36,478 bases of DNA, taken from positions 1 through 36,478 of the forward strand of contig JBAZHE010000011.1 in assembly GCA_041652555.1 (NCBI GenBank). The letters run 5' to 3'. A program made the position numbers and the translations under genes. The stretch comes from JBAZHE01 sp041652555 (lineage in GTDB: Bacteria > Patescibacteriota > Patescibacteriia > Patescibacteriales > WJLG01). Shown piece by piece: positions 1 to 6,948 of the stretch. Every line of letters begins with the position of its first letter. Position 1 is the first letter of the stretch. Under the pieces are notes generated by a model. That model was not told where the DNA came from. It ran no database searches and worked only from the letters and a program-made list of their open reading frames with translations.

Positions 1-456
1 GACGCGGTTATTGAAATATTCATTGATAAAAATTTAGTAGCAGAAATTCCTGTAAAAAATAATATTTCCGGATCAGCCTCTTTTGAATATTTACCAACCG
101 TTATTATGGCAACTGGAACCCATAATATTTATACTACTGCTAAAAAAGATGGTATGAAGGAAAGTGAATCATCTAATATCTTGTCTTTTTCAATTCAAGA
201 AAAAGAGCTATCAATAAAAAAGGAAGTTAAGGGGGTAAAAGAAATTAATATTCAAGAAAGCTCCACTTCAGTTATCTCTCAAAAAATAAACATAGAACAA
301 GAGGTGGAAAGTAATACCTCGACTAAAAATAAATACTCTATTTTTAACATTAGCTTATTCGGTATTTTTATTGTCAGTATTATTATTTGGATAATTGCCA
401 TTGGTAGAGAATTAAAGAAAGAATCACAAAAAAATCTAGAAAATCTTAAAAAATAA
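1..456 (+). CDS. C-terminal part of a membrane-anchored Ig-like surface protein (5' partial)
   Basis: The reading frame is open from the first base, so the gene begins upstream of the window and the ATG at 106 is internal. The visible part starts with alternating beta-strand-like residues (about 55 residues, AVIEIFIDKN onward) resembling the last strands of a bacterial Ig-like or cohesin-type domain. A polar Ser/Lys/Glu-rich linker follows. The protein ends in one hydrophobic helix (around SLFGIFIVSIIIWIIAIG) and a basic tail ending NLENLKK. This is the topology of an extracytoplasmic protein held by a C-terminal membrane anchor. Many CPR surface proteins have this form. Exact function unknown. 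Confidence 0.75.
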   Translation, partial: DAVIEIFIDKNLVAEIPVKNNISGSASFEYLPTVIMATGTHNIYTTAKKDGMKESESSNILSFSIQEKELSIKKEVKGVKEINIQESSTSVISQKINIEQEVESNTSTKNKYSIFNISLFGIFIVSIIIWIIAIGRELKKESQKNLENLKK

Positions 457-470
457 TCATTTTAAAAACA

Positions 471-506
471 AAAAAAACAGTTCCAAGTAATCGGAACTGT
501 TTTTTT
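471..506. terminator. Bidirectional intrinsic terminator
   Basis: The stem CAGTTCC (478-484) / GGAACTG (493-499) has an 8-nt loop, with an A tract on the left and a T7 run on the right. It closes the surface-protein gene on the plus strand and can also stop transcription of tRNA-Ala from the minus strand. Confidence 0.85.
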
Positions 507-516
507 GTAGTCTTAG

Positions 517-590
<74 letters not shown>

Positions 591-654
591 ATCTCAAATT
601 TAGAATTATAAAGCTTGAAGTTTAAATTACTAGTTATTTAAAAAACTGTTACGT

Positions 655-719
655 TTTTTATTTAATATTAGATAAAAATTAAGTTTTTACTTATTTTTTA
701 TTTAATATTAGTCAAAAAT
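655..719. repeat. Two copies of an AT-rich dispersed motif
   Basis: The motif TTTATTTAATATTAG followed by A/T-rich bases (reading through to AAAAAT) occurs at 655-680 and again at 694-719. A close copy lies at 9180-9205, and weaker ones at 12670-12695 and 28724-28745. All copies are intergenic and near RNA genes. Read on the minus strand, the motif begins with a -35-like TTGACT, TTGTCT or TTATCT. Apart from the two tRNAs, the 457-1085 interval holds nothing else I can support. Confidence 0.5.
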
Positions 720-822
720 ATTTAAATATTCCTCTTTCTTTAAAACTTCTGTCCACGCTACTGTGGACTTTGGACTTATAATTCAATTCGCACTTCGCAA
801 TTTGTACTTCGAAATTTCTGTG

Positions 823-894
823 TGTCCCCACCGCGAGTCGAACGTGGATTTAGGACTTAGGAGATCCTTGTTCTATCCATTGAACTATGGGGAC
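823..894 (-). tRNA. tRNA-Arg (anticodon CCT)
   Basis: The minus strand gives acceptor GTCCCCA / TGGGGAC, D arm TAGTTCAATGGATAGAAC, anticodon stem AGGAT/GTCCT around loop CTCCTAA (anticodon CCT, reads AGG) and a T arm containing TTCGACT. CCA is not encoded. It lies upstream of tRNA-Ala on the same strand, about 230 bp away. Confidence 0.93.
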
Positions 895-1085
895 AAGATG
901 ATAAATTTTTTCAAAGACCGCCTAGTCACCAGCTTTAAAAAAAATAAAAAAACATATCACCATGTTCTTTAATTTATTATATAGTTCTTTGACATGTTGT
1001 CAATAGTGAAGTAAAATAAAGGTAAATAAATTAAAGCCAGACTTTCTTTGCCAAGGAGAAAAGAAGCTCGGCCTTCTTAAGTTCT

Positions 1086-1508
1086 ATGTTTAATAAACAA
1101 GAAGCAAAAAATGCTATTCCTGACGGTAGTAAAGACGCAGAAACAATAATCGGTCCGTCTGTGACTGTTAAGGGGAATCTTAATAGTGATGGAAATATTA
1201 TTATAGAGGGAGTCTTGGAAGGTGGCGTTAAAACTGCCGGTGAAGTTTTTGTTGGCAATAAAGCGCAAATTACCGCTAATATTGAAGCAAAAAATTCTCA
1301 TATTGGCGGAGAAGTACGCGGTAATTTAAAAATAGAGGAAAGATTAGCTCTTTTGGCTTCCGCTAAAATTTTTGGCGATATTGAATGCTCTTCTCTGTCT
1401 GTGGAAGCTGGCGCTATTATCAATGGTAAATGCACAATGACTAAGGATTATAAATCGGTTAAAAATAAAGAAGAAAAAGAACTAGAGGTTGAAGAAGAAA
1501 AAGTATAA
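1086..1508 (+). CDS. Bactofilin family cytoskeletal protein
   Basis: This 140-residue protein belongs to the bactofilin (DUF583) family, whose members polymerise without nucleotide into filaments at the membrane. Residues about 20-115 form the expected series of short glycine-spaced beta-strand repeats (TVKGNLNSDGNIIIEGVLEG, then GEVFVGNKAQITANIEAKN, then HIGGEVRGNLKIEERLALLA) of a right-handed beta-helix. The C-terminal 25 residues are a Lys/Glu-rich tail. The start at 1086 fits the family's short disordered N-terminus. No Shine-Dalgarno sequence lies at normal spacing. An AAGGAGA (1053-1059) is separated from the ATG by a possible hairpin (AAGAAG 1061-1066 / CTTCTT 1073-1078) that would bring it to about 8 nt if folded. 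The role is probably in cell shape or envelope organisation. Confidence 0.9.
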   Translation: MFNKQEAKNAIPDGSKDAETIIGPSVTVKGNLNSDGNIIIEGVLEGGVKTAGEVFVGNKAQITANIEAKNSHIGGEVRGNLKIEERLALLASAKIFGDIECSSLSVEAGAIINGKCTMTKDYKSVKNKEEKELEVEEEKV

Positions 1509-1550
1509 TAATTTTTTCGGGCTTAATTTAACTGCTAACCGGCTATTTTT

Positions 1551-2264
1551 ATGTACATTTATGTTTTTGATGATTTTACTCAGCAAAACAAGTACCAAAA
1601 ATCAATTCAGCAAATAAGCAAGCGCTTAACAGACTTGGGTTTGAACGGAAAAATAATCCAGTTGGGAATTTCTAAAAATATCAGTAGTTCTATCGAAGAT
1701 GAAATTAGGCGCGGGGCTAAAACTATCGTGGCCGTCGGTAATGATCAAACAACTTTAAAGACTCTAAATGCTATTGCTATGAGTCAAAGTGATGAAAAAC
1801 ACTGTCTCTGTCTGGGGGTAATCCCACTAGAGCCAAGAGAAAGTCACTTGTCCGAATTGTTGGGGATTTCTAATATAAATGATGCTTGTGAAATACTTTT
1901 AGCCAGAAGGTTAAAGATTTTTAATGCCGCCGCTTTTGGCCAAAATTTTTTTCTTTTTCGGGCGGCCGCTCCAGCTGATGGGCTATTATTGGATTTGGAT
2001 AAAAATTTTATTGTCCAGCCAGCCAAGGATGAAATAGTGGAAATAATAAATGACCCGAACAAAGATTGGCAAGGCGATAAAAAATTAGTTTTAAAAATTA
2101 AACATAAAAATTCAGAAAGCCTTTTTTCTTTTAGAGAGGCGATTGCCGTCAATCAAAAGACTCCAATTATTCTTGACGGCTCTCTCCCAATAGCTTTGCC
2201 GGCGAGAATTAGCATGGAAGGACAAAAAATAAAAATAATTGTTGGCAAAGGTCGGGTTATTTAA
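1551..2264 (+). CDS. Degenerate diacylglycerol-kinase/NAD-kinase-fold protein
   Basis: The 237-residue sequence has the layout of a DAGK catalytic domain followed by the beta-sandwich half seen in YegS/DgkB-like lipid kinases. The catalytic signatures are altered. The family's GGDGT nucleotide loop appears as GNDQT (residues 63-67). The usual PLGTGNDFAR segment appears as PLEPRESHLS (92-101). The surrounding framework is kept (strand TIVAV before the loop, LGVIPL before the second motif, and the late strand FFLFRAAAPADG). I infer a family member that has lost or changed activity and may act as a lipid-binding or regulatory pseudo-enzyme. It sits between bactofilin and desulfoferrodoxin on the same strand with 30-45 bp gaps, so co-transcription is possible. 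Confidence 0.6.
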   Translation: MYIYVFDDFTQQNKYQKSIQQISKRLTDLGLNGKIIQLGISKNISSSIEDEIRRGAKTIVAVGNDQTTLKTLNAIAMSQSDEKHCLCLGVIPLEPRESHLSELLGISNINDACEILLARRLKIFNAAAFGQNFFLFRAAAPADGLLLDLDKNFIVQPAKDEIVEIINDPNKDWQGDKKLVLKIKHKNSESLFSFREAIAVNQKTPIILDGSLPIALPARISMEGQKIKIIVGKGRVI

Positions 2265-2291
2265 ATAATCCGGTGCTACCAACTAAAAAAT

Positions 2292-2660
2292 ATGGCGAAA
2301 ACCAGAGGAATTTACAAATGTTCTATTTGTGGTAATATTGTTGAAGTTTTGTTTGCCGGTGCCGGTCAACTAATTTGTTGTGGCCAGCCCATGGATCTCT
2401 TGGATGAGAAAATAGCAGATGAAGGTAAGGAAAAGCATGTGCCAGTGATAGAAAAAACTACAGACGGTTGTTTAATTAAGATTGGTTCTATCCCACATCC
2501 AATGGAAGATGCACATTATATCCAATGGATTGAAGCGGAAACGGAAAAAGGAGTTTGTAAAAAATTCTTAAAGTCGGGCGAACCTGCAGAAATGAAAGTT
2601 TGTGGTGAAGTCAAATCTGCTCGCACATACTGCAACGTTCACGGACTCTGGAAATCATAA
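2292..2660 (+). CDS. dfx: Desulfoferrodoxin (superoxide reductase, 2Fe type)
   Basis: This protein reduces superoxide to hydrogen peroxide without releasing oxygen, a typical anaerobe defence in the cytoplasm. The N-terminal desulforedoxin-like domain has C10, C13, C29 and C30 (YKCSICGN...CCGQPM) for the Fe(Cys)4 centre. The C-terminal neelaredoxin domain supplies the active-site ligands H49 (with E47-K48 in EKHVP), H69, H75, C114 and H117 (CNVHGLW). The length of 122 residues matches the family. A strong terminator follows 20 bp after the stop. A rubredoxin-type electron donor is not seen in the window. Confidence 0.95.
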   Translation: MAKTRGIYKCSICGNIVEVLFAGAGQLICCGQPMDLLDEKIADEGKEKHVPVIEKTTDGCLIKIGSIPHPMEDAHYIQWIEAETEKGVCKKFLKSGEPAEMKVCGEVKSARTYCNVHGLWKS

Positions 2661-2674
2661 AACATTTTTAAATA

Positions 2675-2708
2675 AAAAGCAGTCCCGAGCGCTCAGGACT
2701 GCTTTTTT
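2675..2708. terminator. Bidirectional intrinsic terminator
   Basis: The stem GCAGTCC (2679-2685) / GGACTGC (2696-2702) has A-rich left and T-rich right flanks. It separates the convergent desulfoferrodoxin and ZIP transporter genes. Confidence 0.88.
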
Positions 2709-2717
2709 GTCTAAAAT

Positions 2718-3461
2718 TTACCCTAAAAACATTTTTAAAAAATACATCAGCGCTAGGCCTAGAATAAAAAATAGAAAAGAGATGGCGACGATTTTATTTT
2801 TACTTTCTTTATGTAATTCGGGAATTAAATCAGAGGCGGCGATATAGATAAATCCTCCAGCGGTTATCGCTAAAAGAGGGTTAATTGCGCCGGAAACTTC
2901 TTTGACCAGTAAAAATCCGATAATCGCACCGGCCACGGCGAATAAGGCGGAAATAAAATTAAAAAATAAAGCTTTCTTTTTAGTAAAGCCGCCAAAAATT
3001 AAAATAGAGAAGTCGCCAATTTCTTGCGGAATTTCATGAAGAACAACAGCAAGAGTTGTCGCTAAACCCAGGCGAAAATCAACCGCAAAACTGGCAACGA
3101 TTACTAAGCCGTCTATAAAATTATGCAAAGCATCGCCAATTAGGCTTAAGTAGGTAAAAGGATGAGTTTGGCATTCACCGCCTTTTTCATGACAATGGCG
3201 CCAATGAACAACTCTTTCCATAACAAAAAACAAACAGAAACCGGCTAAAATAAAAAGTGGAAAGTATTTCTCATCTGCCACTATACCTTCCGGAATTAAA
3301 TGAATAAAAGCGTCGCCCATTAAAGCGCCGGCGGAAAAGCCAACTAAAAGAAAAACCATCTTATTTAAAATTTCACTTTTGACCGCTAAGAAAAAAACGC
3401 CGATTAAAGAAATTAGGCTCACAATAGTAGTGGCAATTACTGACCAAAATAAAACATTCAT
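2718..3461 (-). CDS. ZIP family divalent metal transporter
   Basis: This 247-residue integral membrane protein has about eight hydrophobic helices. The ZIP metal-site signatures are present: HNFIDG (H113, N114, D117) in the fourth helix and HEIPQEIGD (H142, E143, E147, D150) in the fifth. Between helices 3 and 4 lies a His/Cys-rich loop (HWRHCHEKGGEC), the usual variable metal-sensing loop. ZIP proteins move Zn(II), or Fe and other divalent ions, into the cytoplasm. The specificity cannot be read here. The start follows the AbiEii stop by only 3 bp on the same strand, so it may be the distal gene of the AbiE transcript. Confidence 0.92.
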   Translation of the reverse strand: MNVLFWSVIATTIVSLISLIGVFFLAVKSEILNKMVFLLVGFSAGALMGDAFIHLIPEGIVADEKYFPLFILAGFCLFFVMERVVHWRHCHEKGGECQTHPFTYLSLIGDALHNFIDGLVIVASFAVDFRLGLATTLAVVLHEIPQEIGDFSILIFGGFTKKKALFFNFISALFAVAGAIIGFLLVKEVSGAINPLLAITAGGFIYIAASDLIPELHKESKNKIVAISFLFFILGLALMYFLKMFLG

Positions 3462-3464
3462 AAA

Positions 3465-4226
3465 TTAGTTGTTTATTATATTAAACTTTAATTTGTCTAA
3501 TGTATTTTTTATTTCTTTATCCTCTAATTCCTCAGTATAACATATTCCGGATAAATCTTTTTGTTTTTCTTGTCTTGCTAATTCCCAGTTATCTAAAATG
3601 TTTTGTTTAACAATCGGTTTTCTAATCTCTTTTTTTCTAACTAAATTTAGCACTTCATTTAAATTGATTGATAATTTTTTAACAATCATAACAAAATCAT
3701 AAAAATCTCTATAACGAATTCTAGCGCTCATCGCCCTTATCTTTTCTGCTGAAATTTCTCTTATGTCCATTACCCGAACTCTCGTATTTACGCCATAAAC
3801 ATCTTCATAATTCAGTTCAACCGGAGGTAAAACTACATTTTGTAAAAAATCAATTTCTACTTTTAAAGAATTAGGTTGAATGAGTGGCCCAGAATATTGA
3901 AGTTTCTCTATTTTAATTGTGGCTCCTGAGAGATAATCTTTTTTAATCTCTAAAAAATCATACTTTGCAAAAATATTTTTAACTTCGACTAATTCAAGTT
4001 TGTACATGTTGCTTGAAAAATCCAGATCTTCAGAAAATCTAAACTGTGGCAAGTAAACATGATAAAGTGCGGTGCCTCCTTTAAAAATGAGCTTGTTTTT
4101 TATTTCTGAAGCAAAAATTATCTTTGAGACAATCGCTAAAAAATAATCCTTTTCCGCTATGGCTAATGGATATTTTAATTTTTTATTTAATAAAATTAAC
4201 TCTTCTTTATTTAATAATTCGATCAT
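3465..4226 (-). CDS. AbiEii-family nucleotidyltransferase toxin
   Basis: This 253-residue protein has the motifs of AbiEii (type IV toxin-antitoxin) nucleotidyltransferases: AEKDYFL near residue 24, FKGGTAL (48-54), RFSEDLDF (63-70; acidic pair D67/D69 for metal binding) and the late helix EKIRAMSARIRYRDFYDF (about 161-178). Family members transfer nucleotides to RNA acceptors and stop growth, often as phage defence. The gene overlaps the antitoxin gene by 20 nt, the usual translational coupling. Some AbiEii proteins in bacterial genomes have no proven toxicity, so the toxin role is inferred from motif and pairing. Confidence 0.88.
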   Translation of the reverse strand: MIELLNKEELILLNKKLKYPLAIAEKDYFLAIVSKIIFASEIKNKLIFKGGTALYHVYLPQFRFSEDLDFSSNMYKLELVEVKNIFAKYDFLEIKKDYLSGATIKIEKLQYSGPLIQPNSLKVEIDFLQNVVLPPVELNYEDVYGVNTRVRVMDIREISAEKIRAMSARIRYRDFYDFVMIVKKLSINLNEVLNLVRKKEIRKPIVKQNILDNWELARQEKQKDLSGICYTEELEDKEIKNTLDKLKFNIINN

Positions 4227-4980
4227 TATAGTATAGGCGCCATTTAGAATTAAATGTTTTTGATTCTTTGGTAAATCTCGAGAATCCTTGGCGTGATTTT
4301 ATTTTTTGAAAAAGTTTATTTGAGTCAATATTTGCTTGATCTAATAATAAACCGAGTTTTCTTTGGATTGAAACGCCAAATTTTAAAGCATATTCCTGTA
4401 ATTTATCAAAGTCTATTTCGTTTTTATAGTCTTTTATTTTTTCAAAGACTAGGCTGGCAGTGTAAAAACTTTTATCTAAATACAAATAATCAAGCAGGGC
4501 TTTTTCTTTAGTGGCTATGTTTATTATTTTTCCGTCTTGACGTACTTGAGTAAAACCAAAATAATATTTTTTAGAAATTTTTACAAAGTTAAATTCATGG
4601 TTTTCGAATTTATATTTTCTACTGCTTTTATAATTAATAGCAATTATGGTTTTTGCGTATTGATCAAACATTTGATAATAATTTAAAGCGGAATTAAGTG
4701 ATATATAAGAATTTTTATTTATCGCTTGAACTATTGTTAATAAAGATATGTCACTAACAGCTCTTGAAGTTAAGTTTCCAATTATTAAATAAAGACCTTT
4801 TTTAATACGTAAAAACCAGCCAGCCTTAAAAAGTGTCTGTATTCTGTTGTGCGCAGACGCTTCACTGTACTCTTCCTTGAAAATTGTCATTAAATCATCC
4901 ACGGAAACAATTTTTCCAAATTGTAATATTATCTTTTCTATAATATTAGCATCTTTTTCACTTAATATTGTATTTGTCAT
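4207..4980 (-). CDS. AbiEi-family antitoxin / transcriptional regulator
   Basis: This is a 257-residue partner of the AbiEii toxin. The N-terminal 70 residues form a winged-helix-like region (VSVDDLMTIFKEEYSEASAHNRIQ then LRIKKGLYLI), matching the DNA-binding domain of AbiEi antitoxins. The rest matches the antitoxin body, including SLNSALNYYQM and TKEKALLDYLY. AbiEi proteins repress their own operon by binding inverted repeats. A 34-bp imperfect palindrome lies directly upstream of this start codon (4982-5015), with a consensus promoter behind it. The gene lacks an obvious Shine-Dalgarno sequence. Confidence 0.87.
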   Translation of the reverse strand: MTNTILSEKDANIIEKIILQFGKIVSVDDLMTIFKEEYSEASAHNRIQTLFKAGWFLRIKKGLYLIIGNLTSRAVSDISLLTIVQAINKNSYISLNSALNYYQMFDQYAKTIIAINYKSSRKYKFENHEFNFVKISKKYYFGFTQVRQDGKIINIATKEKALLDYLYLDKSFYTASLVFEKIKDYKNEIDFDKLQEYALKFGVSIQRKLGLLLDQANIDSNKLFQKIKSRQGFSRFTKESKTFNSKWRLYYNDRIIK

Positions 4981-4981
4981 A

Positions 4982-5015
4982 TATAGATAATAATCATTAA
5001 TGATGTATATCTATA
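4982..5015. promoter_or_regulatory. Probable AbiEi operator (34-bp dyad)
   Basis: This is a dyad centred at 4998.5. The outer arms are TATAGATA (4982-4989) / TATCTATA (5008-5015) and the core is the perfect palindrome ATCATTAATGAT (4993-5004). Only three base pairs in the middle of each arm fail to match. It covers the expected transcription start and ends next to the antitoxin ATG, as expected for autorepression. Confidence 0.75.
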
Positions 5016-5018
5016 ATT

Positions 5019-5047
5019 ATTATATACCTTTTACGTTTAATTGTCAA
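5019..5047 (-). promoter_or_regulatory. Consensus promoter of the AbiE operon
   Basis: On the minus strand TTGACA (5042-5047) and TATAAT (5019-5024) are separated by exactly 17 bp. The start point would fall near 5012, inside the dyad operator. Confidence 0.85.
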
Positions 5048-5050
5048 ATG

Positions 5051-5079
5051 TTGACTATTTTCCGGCACTTTGGTATTCT
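5051..5079 (+). promoter_or_regulatory. Promoter of tRNA-Asp
   Basis: TTGACT (5051-5056), a 17-bp spacer and TATTCT (5074-5079) with TGG before the -10 (extended -10). It would start RNA near 5086, about 20 nt before the tRNA. Its -35 lies 3 bp from the -35 of the oppositely directed AbiE promoter. Confidence 0.7.
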
Positions 5080-5106
5080 CTTATTTAGTGTTAGTCTACA
5101 AATTTT

Positions 5107-5180
5107 GGAGCGGTAGCTCAGCTGGTTAGAGCGCTGCCCTGTCACGGCAGAGGTCGCGGGTTCGAGTCCCGTCCGCTCCG
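5107..5180 (+). tRNA. tRNA-Asp (anticodon GTC)
   Basis: Complete cloverleaf: acceptor GGAGCGG / CCGCTCC, D arm TAGCTCAGCTGGTTAGAGC, anticodon stem CTGCC/GGCAG around CTGTCAC, T arm CGCGGGTTCGAGTCCCG, discriminator G. CCA is not encoded. Confidence 0.96.
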
Positions 5181-5190
5181 CATAAAAGAA

Positions 5191-5224
5191 AAAACAACTA
5201 TTTTTATAAATAGTTGTTTTTTTA
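5191..5224. terminator. Bidirectional intrinsic terminator
   Basis: A 13-bp perfect stem (5191-5203 with 5208-5220) has core ACAACTATTT / AAATAGTTGT and a T run after it. It ends tRNA-Asp on the plus strand and the small membrane protein gene on the minus strand. Confidence 0.88.
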
Positions 5225-5241
5225 TTGGATTCTTGCGATAT

Positions 5242-5601
5242 TTACTTTTTTTTCTTCAACAAATCTTCTTCCAGTTTTATTGATAATTTTTGCCAGCGCT
5301 GGCAGGTGTTTTCCAGATTATAATAATGCAGGATATAGAACATTGTAGTAATTAAAATAATTAAAAAAATAATTAATAAGCGCCAATCAGCAGTAGCCGG
5401 AACCAATAAGCCTAAAAAAATAGAGGTGCCACCGAAAAATAGAGTGACTAATAAATGGATTAATCGCTCGTGTTGTAAAAAAGAAATTTGGCGGTTGAAA
5501 AGTTTTAAAAGCTGGTGGCGTTTTATTGCCCCGGCTTTTTTCCATTGACTTATTAATTCATTTTCTACGGCACTATAACCGTTCCCCTTGTTTTTTCTCA
5601 T
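5242..5601 (-). CDS. Hypothetical two-helix membrane protein
   Basis: This 119-residue protein has a basic N-terminal segment (MRKNKGNGYSAVENELISQW) and two adjacent hydrophobic helices (around LIHLLVTLFFGGTSIFLGLLV and WRLLIIFLIILITTMFYILH). A C-terminal charged helix ends in four lysines. The hairpin topology would place both ends in the cytoplasm. I do not recognise a family. It is flanked by terminators, so it is probably transcribed alone from the AT-rich region 5602-5766, which also holds the recA promoter. Confidence 0.65.
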   Translation of the reverse strand: MRKNKGNGYSAVENELISQWKKAGAIKRHQLLKLFNRQISFLQHERLIHLLVTLFFGGTSIFLGLLVPATADWRLLIIFLIILITTMFYILHYYNLENTCQRWQKLSIKLEEDLLKKKK

Positions 5602-5716
5602 AACTTTATTTTACCACATTTTTGGAAAATAAAAAATCATTAAAATGTTTTAAAATAAAAATAACGCACAATAAAATCAAAACTTCGTCAATATAGCCGT
5701 AATTTTTATAATAGTC

Positions 5717-5758
5717 TATAATTTAATTGTGAATTTATCATTAATCATTTATCATTAA
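5717..5758 (+). promoter_or_regulatory. Possible recA -10 element and upstream direct repeat
   Basis: TATAAT at 5717-5722 is the best -10 candidate before recA (a second TATAAT lies at 5707-5712). I see no good -35. Between it and the ATG an 11-bp direct repeat TTTATCATTAA occurs at 5734-5744 and 5748-5758, one and a half helical turns apart. It could be a regulator site. No classical LexA box is evident. Confidence 0.4.
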
Positions 5759-5766
5759 ATAAAACT

Positions 5767-6822
5767 ATGTCTGACGAAAAGAAAATTTCTCAGGAGGAAA
5801 AACAAGGAGATGCAGATAAGAAGGCTAAGCTAGATGCGGCCATGGCGGCGATGTCGCAAATTAAGGAAAAATATGGCGAAGGCGCGATTATGAAGTTTGG
5901 TGAAGCTAAGAAATCTGACGTTGATGCTGTTTCTACGGGGTGTGTATCCCTTGATTTAGCGCTTGGTGTGGGCGGTGTTCCTAGGGGTCGTATTATTGAG
6001 ATTTTTGGTCCAGAAGCGTCAGGAAAGACTACATTGGCTCAGCACATTATTGCCGAGGTGCAAAAAGCTGGTGGTATCGCCGCTTTTATTGATGCCGAAC
6101 ATGCGCTCGACCCTGATTATGCTAAGAAGATCGGCGTGGATGTTAATAATCTTTTAATTTCTCAGCCCGATACCGGCGAACAAGCCTTGGAAATTTTGGA
6201 AACTTTAGTTCGTTCCAACGCGGTTGATGTTGTTGTTTTGGATTCTGTCGCCGCTTTGGTTCCGCAAAAAGAAATTGAAGGTGAGATGGGCGATTCGCAT
6301 ATGGGTTTGCAAGCGCGTTTAATGTCGCAGGCTTTGCGCAAATTAACCGGTGTAATTTCTAAAACCAAAACTGTTTGTATTTTTATCAATCAGATTAGAA
6401 ATAAAATCGGTGTCTTCTTCGGCAATCCCGAAACTACTACTGGTGGTATGGCTTTGAAATTTTATTCTTCTGTTCGCATTGAGGTTCGGCGTGCCGCGCA
6501 AATCAAACAAGGCGAAAGAATTATCGGTAATCGCGTTAAAGTGAAAATTGTTAAGAATAAAGTCGCCGCTCCTTTTCGTACCTGTGAATTTGATATTATG
6601 TATAATGAAGGAATTTCCATTTCCGGTGATGTGCTTGATCTTGGCACTGAACTGGGAATTATCAAAAAATCCGGCAACTCTTATACATTTGGAGAAAACA
6701 AATTAGGCGTTGGCCGTGAGAATGCTAAATTATTTTTGCGCCAGAATCCGAAAATTTTGAAAGAGATTAGAAAGATGATTGTCGCTGCGGCTCAGACCAA
6801 AGAAGAGGAAGAACGACAATAA
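5767..6822 (+). CDS. recA: RecA recombinase
   Basis: This ATP-dependent strand-exchange protein for homologous recombination has 351 residues, as usual. Walker A is GPEASGKTT (81-89). Walker B ends VVVLDS (155-160). The L2 region runs from INQIRNKIGVFFGNPETT to TTGG (about 207-227). The N-terminal helix and the C-terminal acidic tail (ending EEEERQ) are normal, and no intein or split is seen. The start is the first ATG after the promoter region. It is monocistronic and closed by a terminator at 6833-6866. No lexA or recX neighbour is present. Confidence 0.98.
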   Translation: MSDEKKISQEEKQGDADKKAKLDAAMAAMSQIKEKYGEGAIMKFGEAKKSDVDAVSTGCVSLDLALGVGGVPRGRIIEIFGPEASGKTTLAQHIIAEVQKAGGIAAFIDAEHALDPDYAKKIGVDVNNLLISQPDTGEQALEILETLVRSNAVDVVVLDSVAALVPQKEIEGEMGDSHMGLQARLMSQALRKLTGVISKTKTVCIFINQIRNKIGVFFGNPETTTGGMALKFYSSVRIEVRRAAQIKQGERIIGNRVKVKIVKNKVAAPFRTCEFDIMYNEGISISGDVLDLGTELGIIKKSGNSYTFGENKLGVGRENAKLFLRQNPKILKEIRKMIVAAAQTKEEEERQ

Positions 6823-6832
6823 AAATTTTTAT

Positions 6833-6866
6833 AAAACAAAATACGCTTCAATGAAGCGTATTTTTG
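6833..6866. terminator. Intrinsic terminator after recA
   Basis: The stem ATACGCTTC (6841-6849) / GAAGCGTAT (6853-6861) has a three-base loop, with A-rich left and T-rich right sides. Confidence 0.85.
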
Positions 6867-6896
6867 TTATGGTTGTATTTTTATAAAATTAATACA

Positions 6897-6935
6897 CCCC
6901 GTCTCAGGGTACTGAGCCACCTCTCTTTCTAGAGG
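6897..6935 (-). other. GC-rich intergenic double hairpin after efp
   Basis: Two short stems lie in the convergent recA/efp gap: CTCAG/CTGAG (in GTCTCAGGGTACTGAG) and CCTCT/AGAGG (in CCTCTCTTTCTAGAGG). There is no T run, so this looks like an RNA 3'-end or REP-like structure rather than a standard terminator. Confidence 0.35.
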
Positions 6936-6948
6936 GGATTTATAAAGG

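Noticed and set aside
763..972. 69-residue plus-strand ORF
   Set aside because: It runs through tRNA-Arg on the other strand and has no family signal.
2602..2847. 81-residue plus-strand ORF
   Set aside because: It overlaps the end of dfx, the terminator and the ZIP gene; no coding features of its own.
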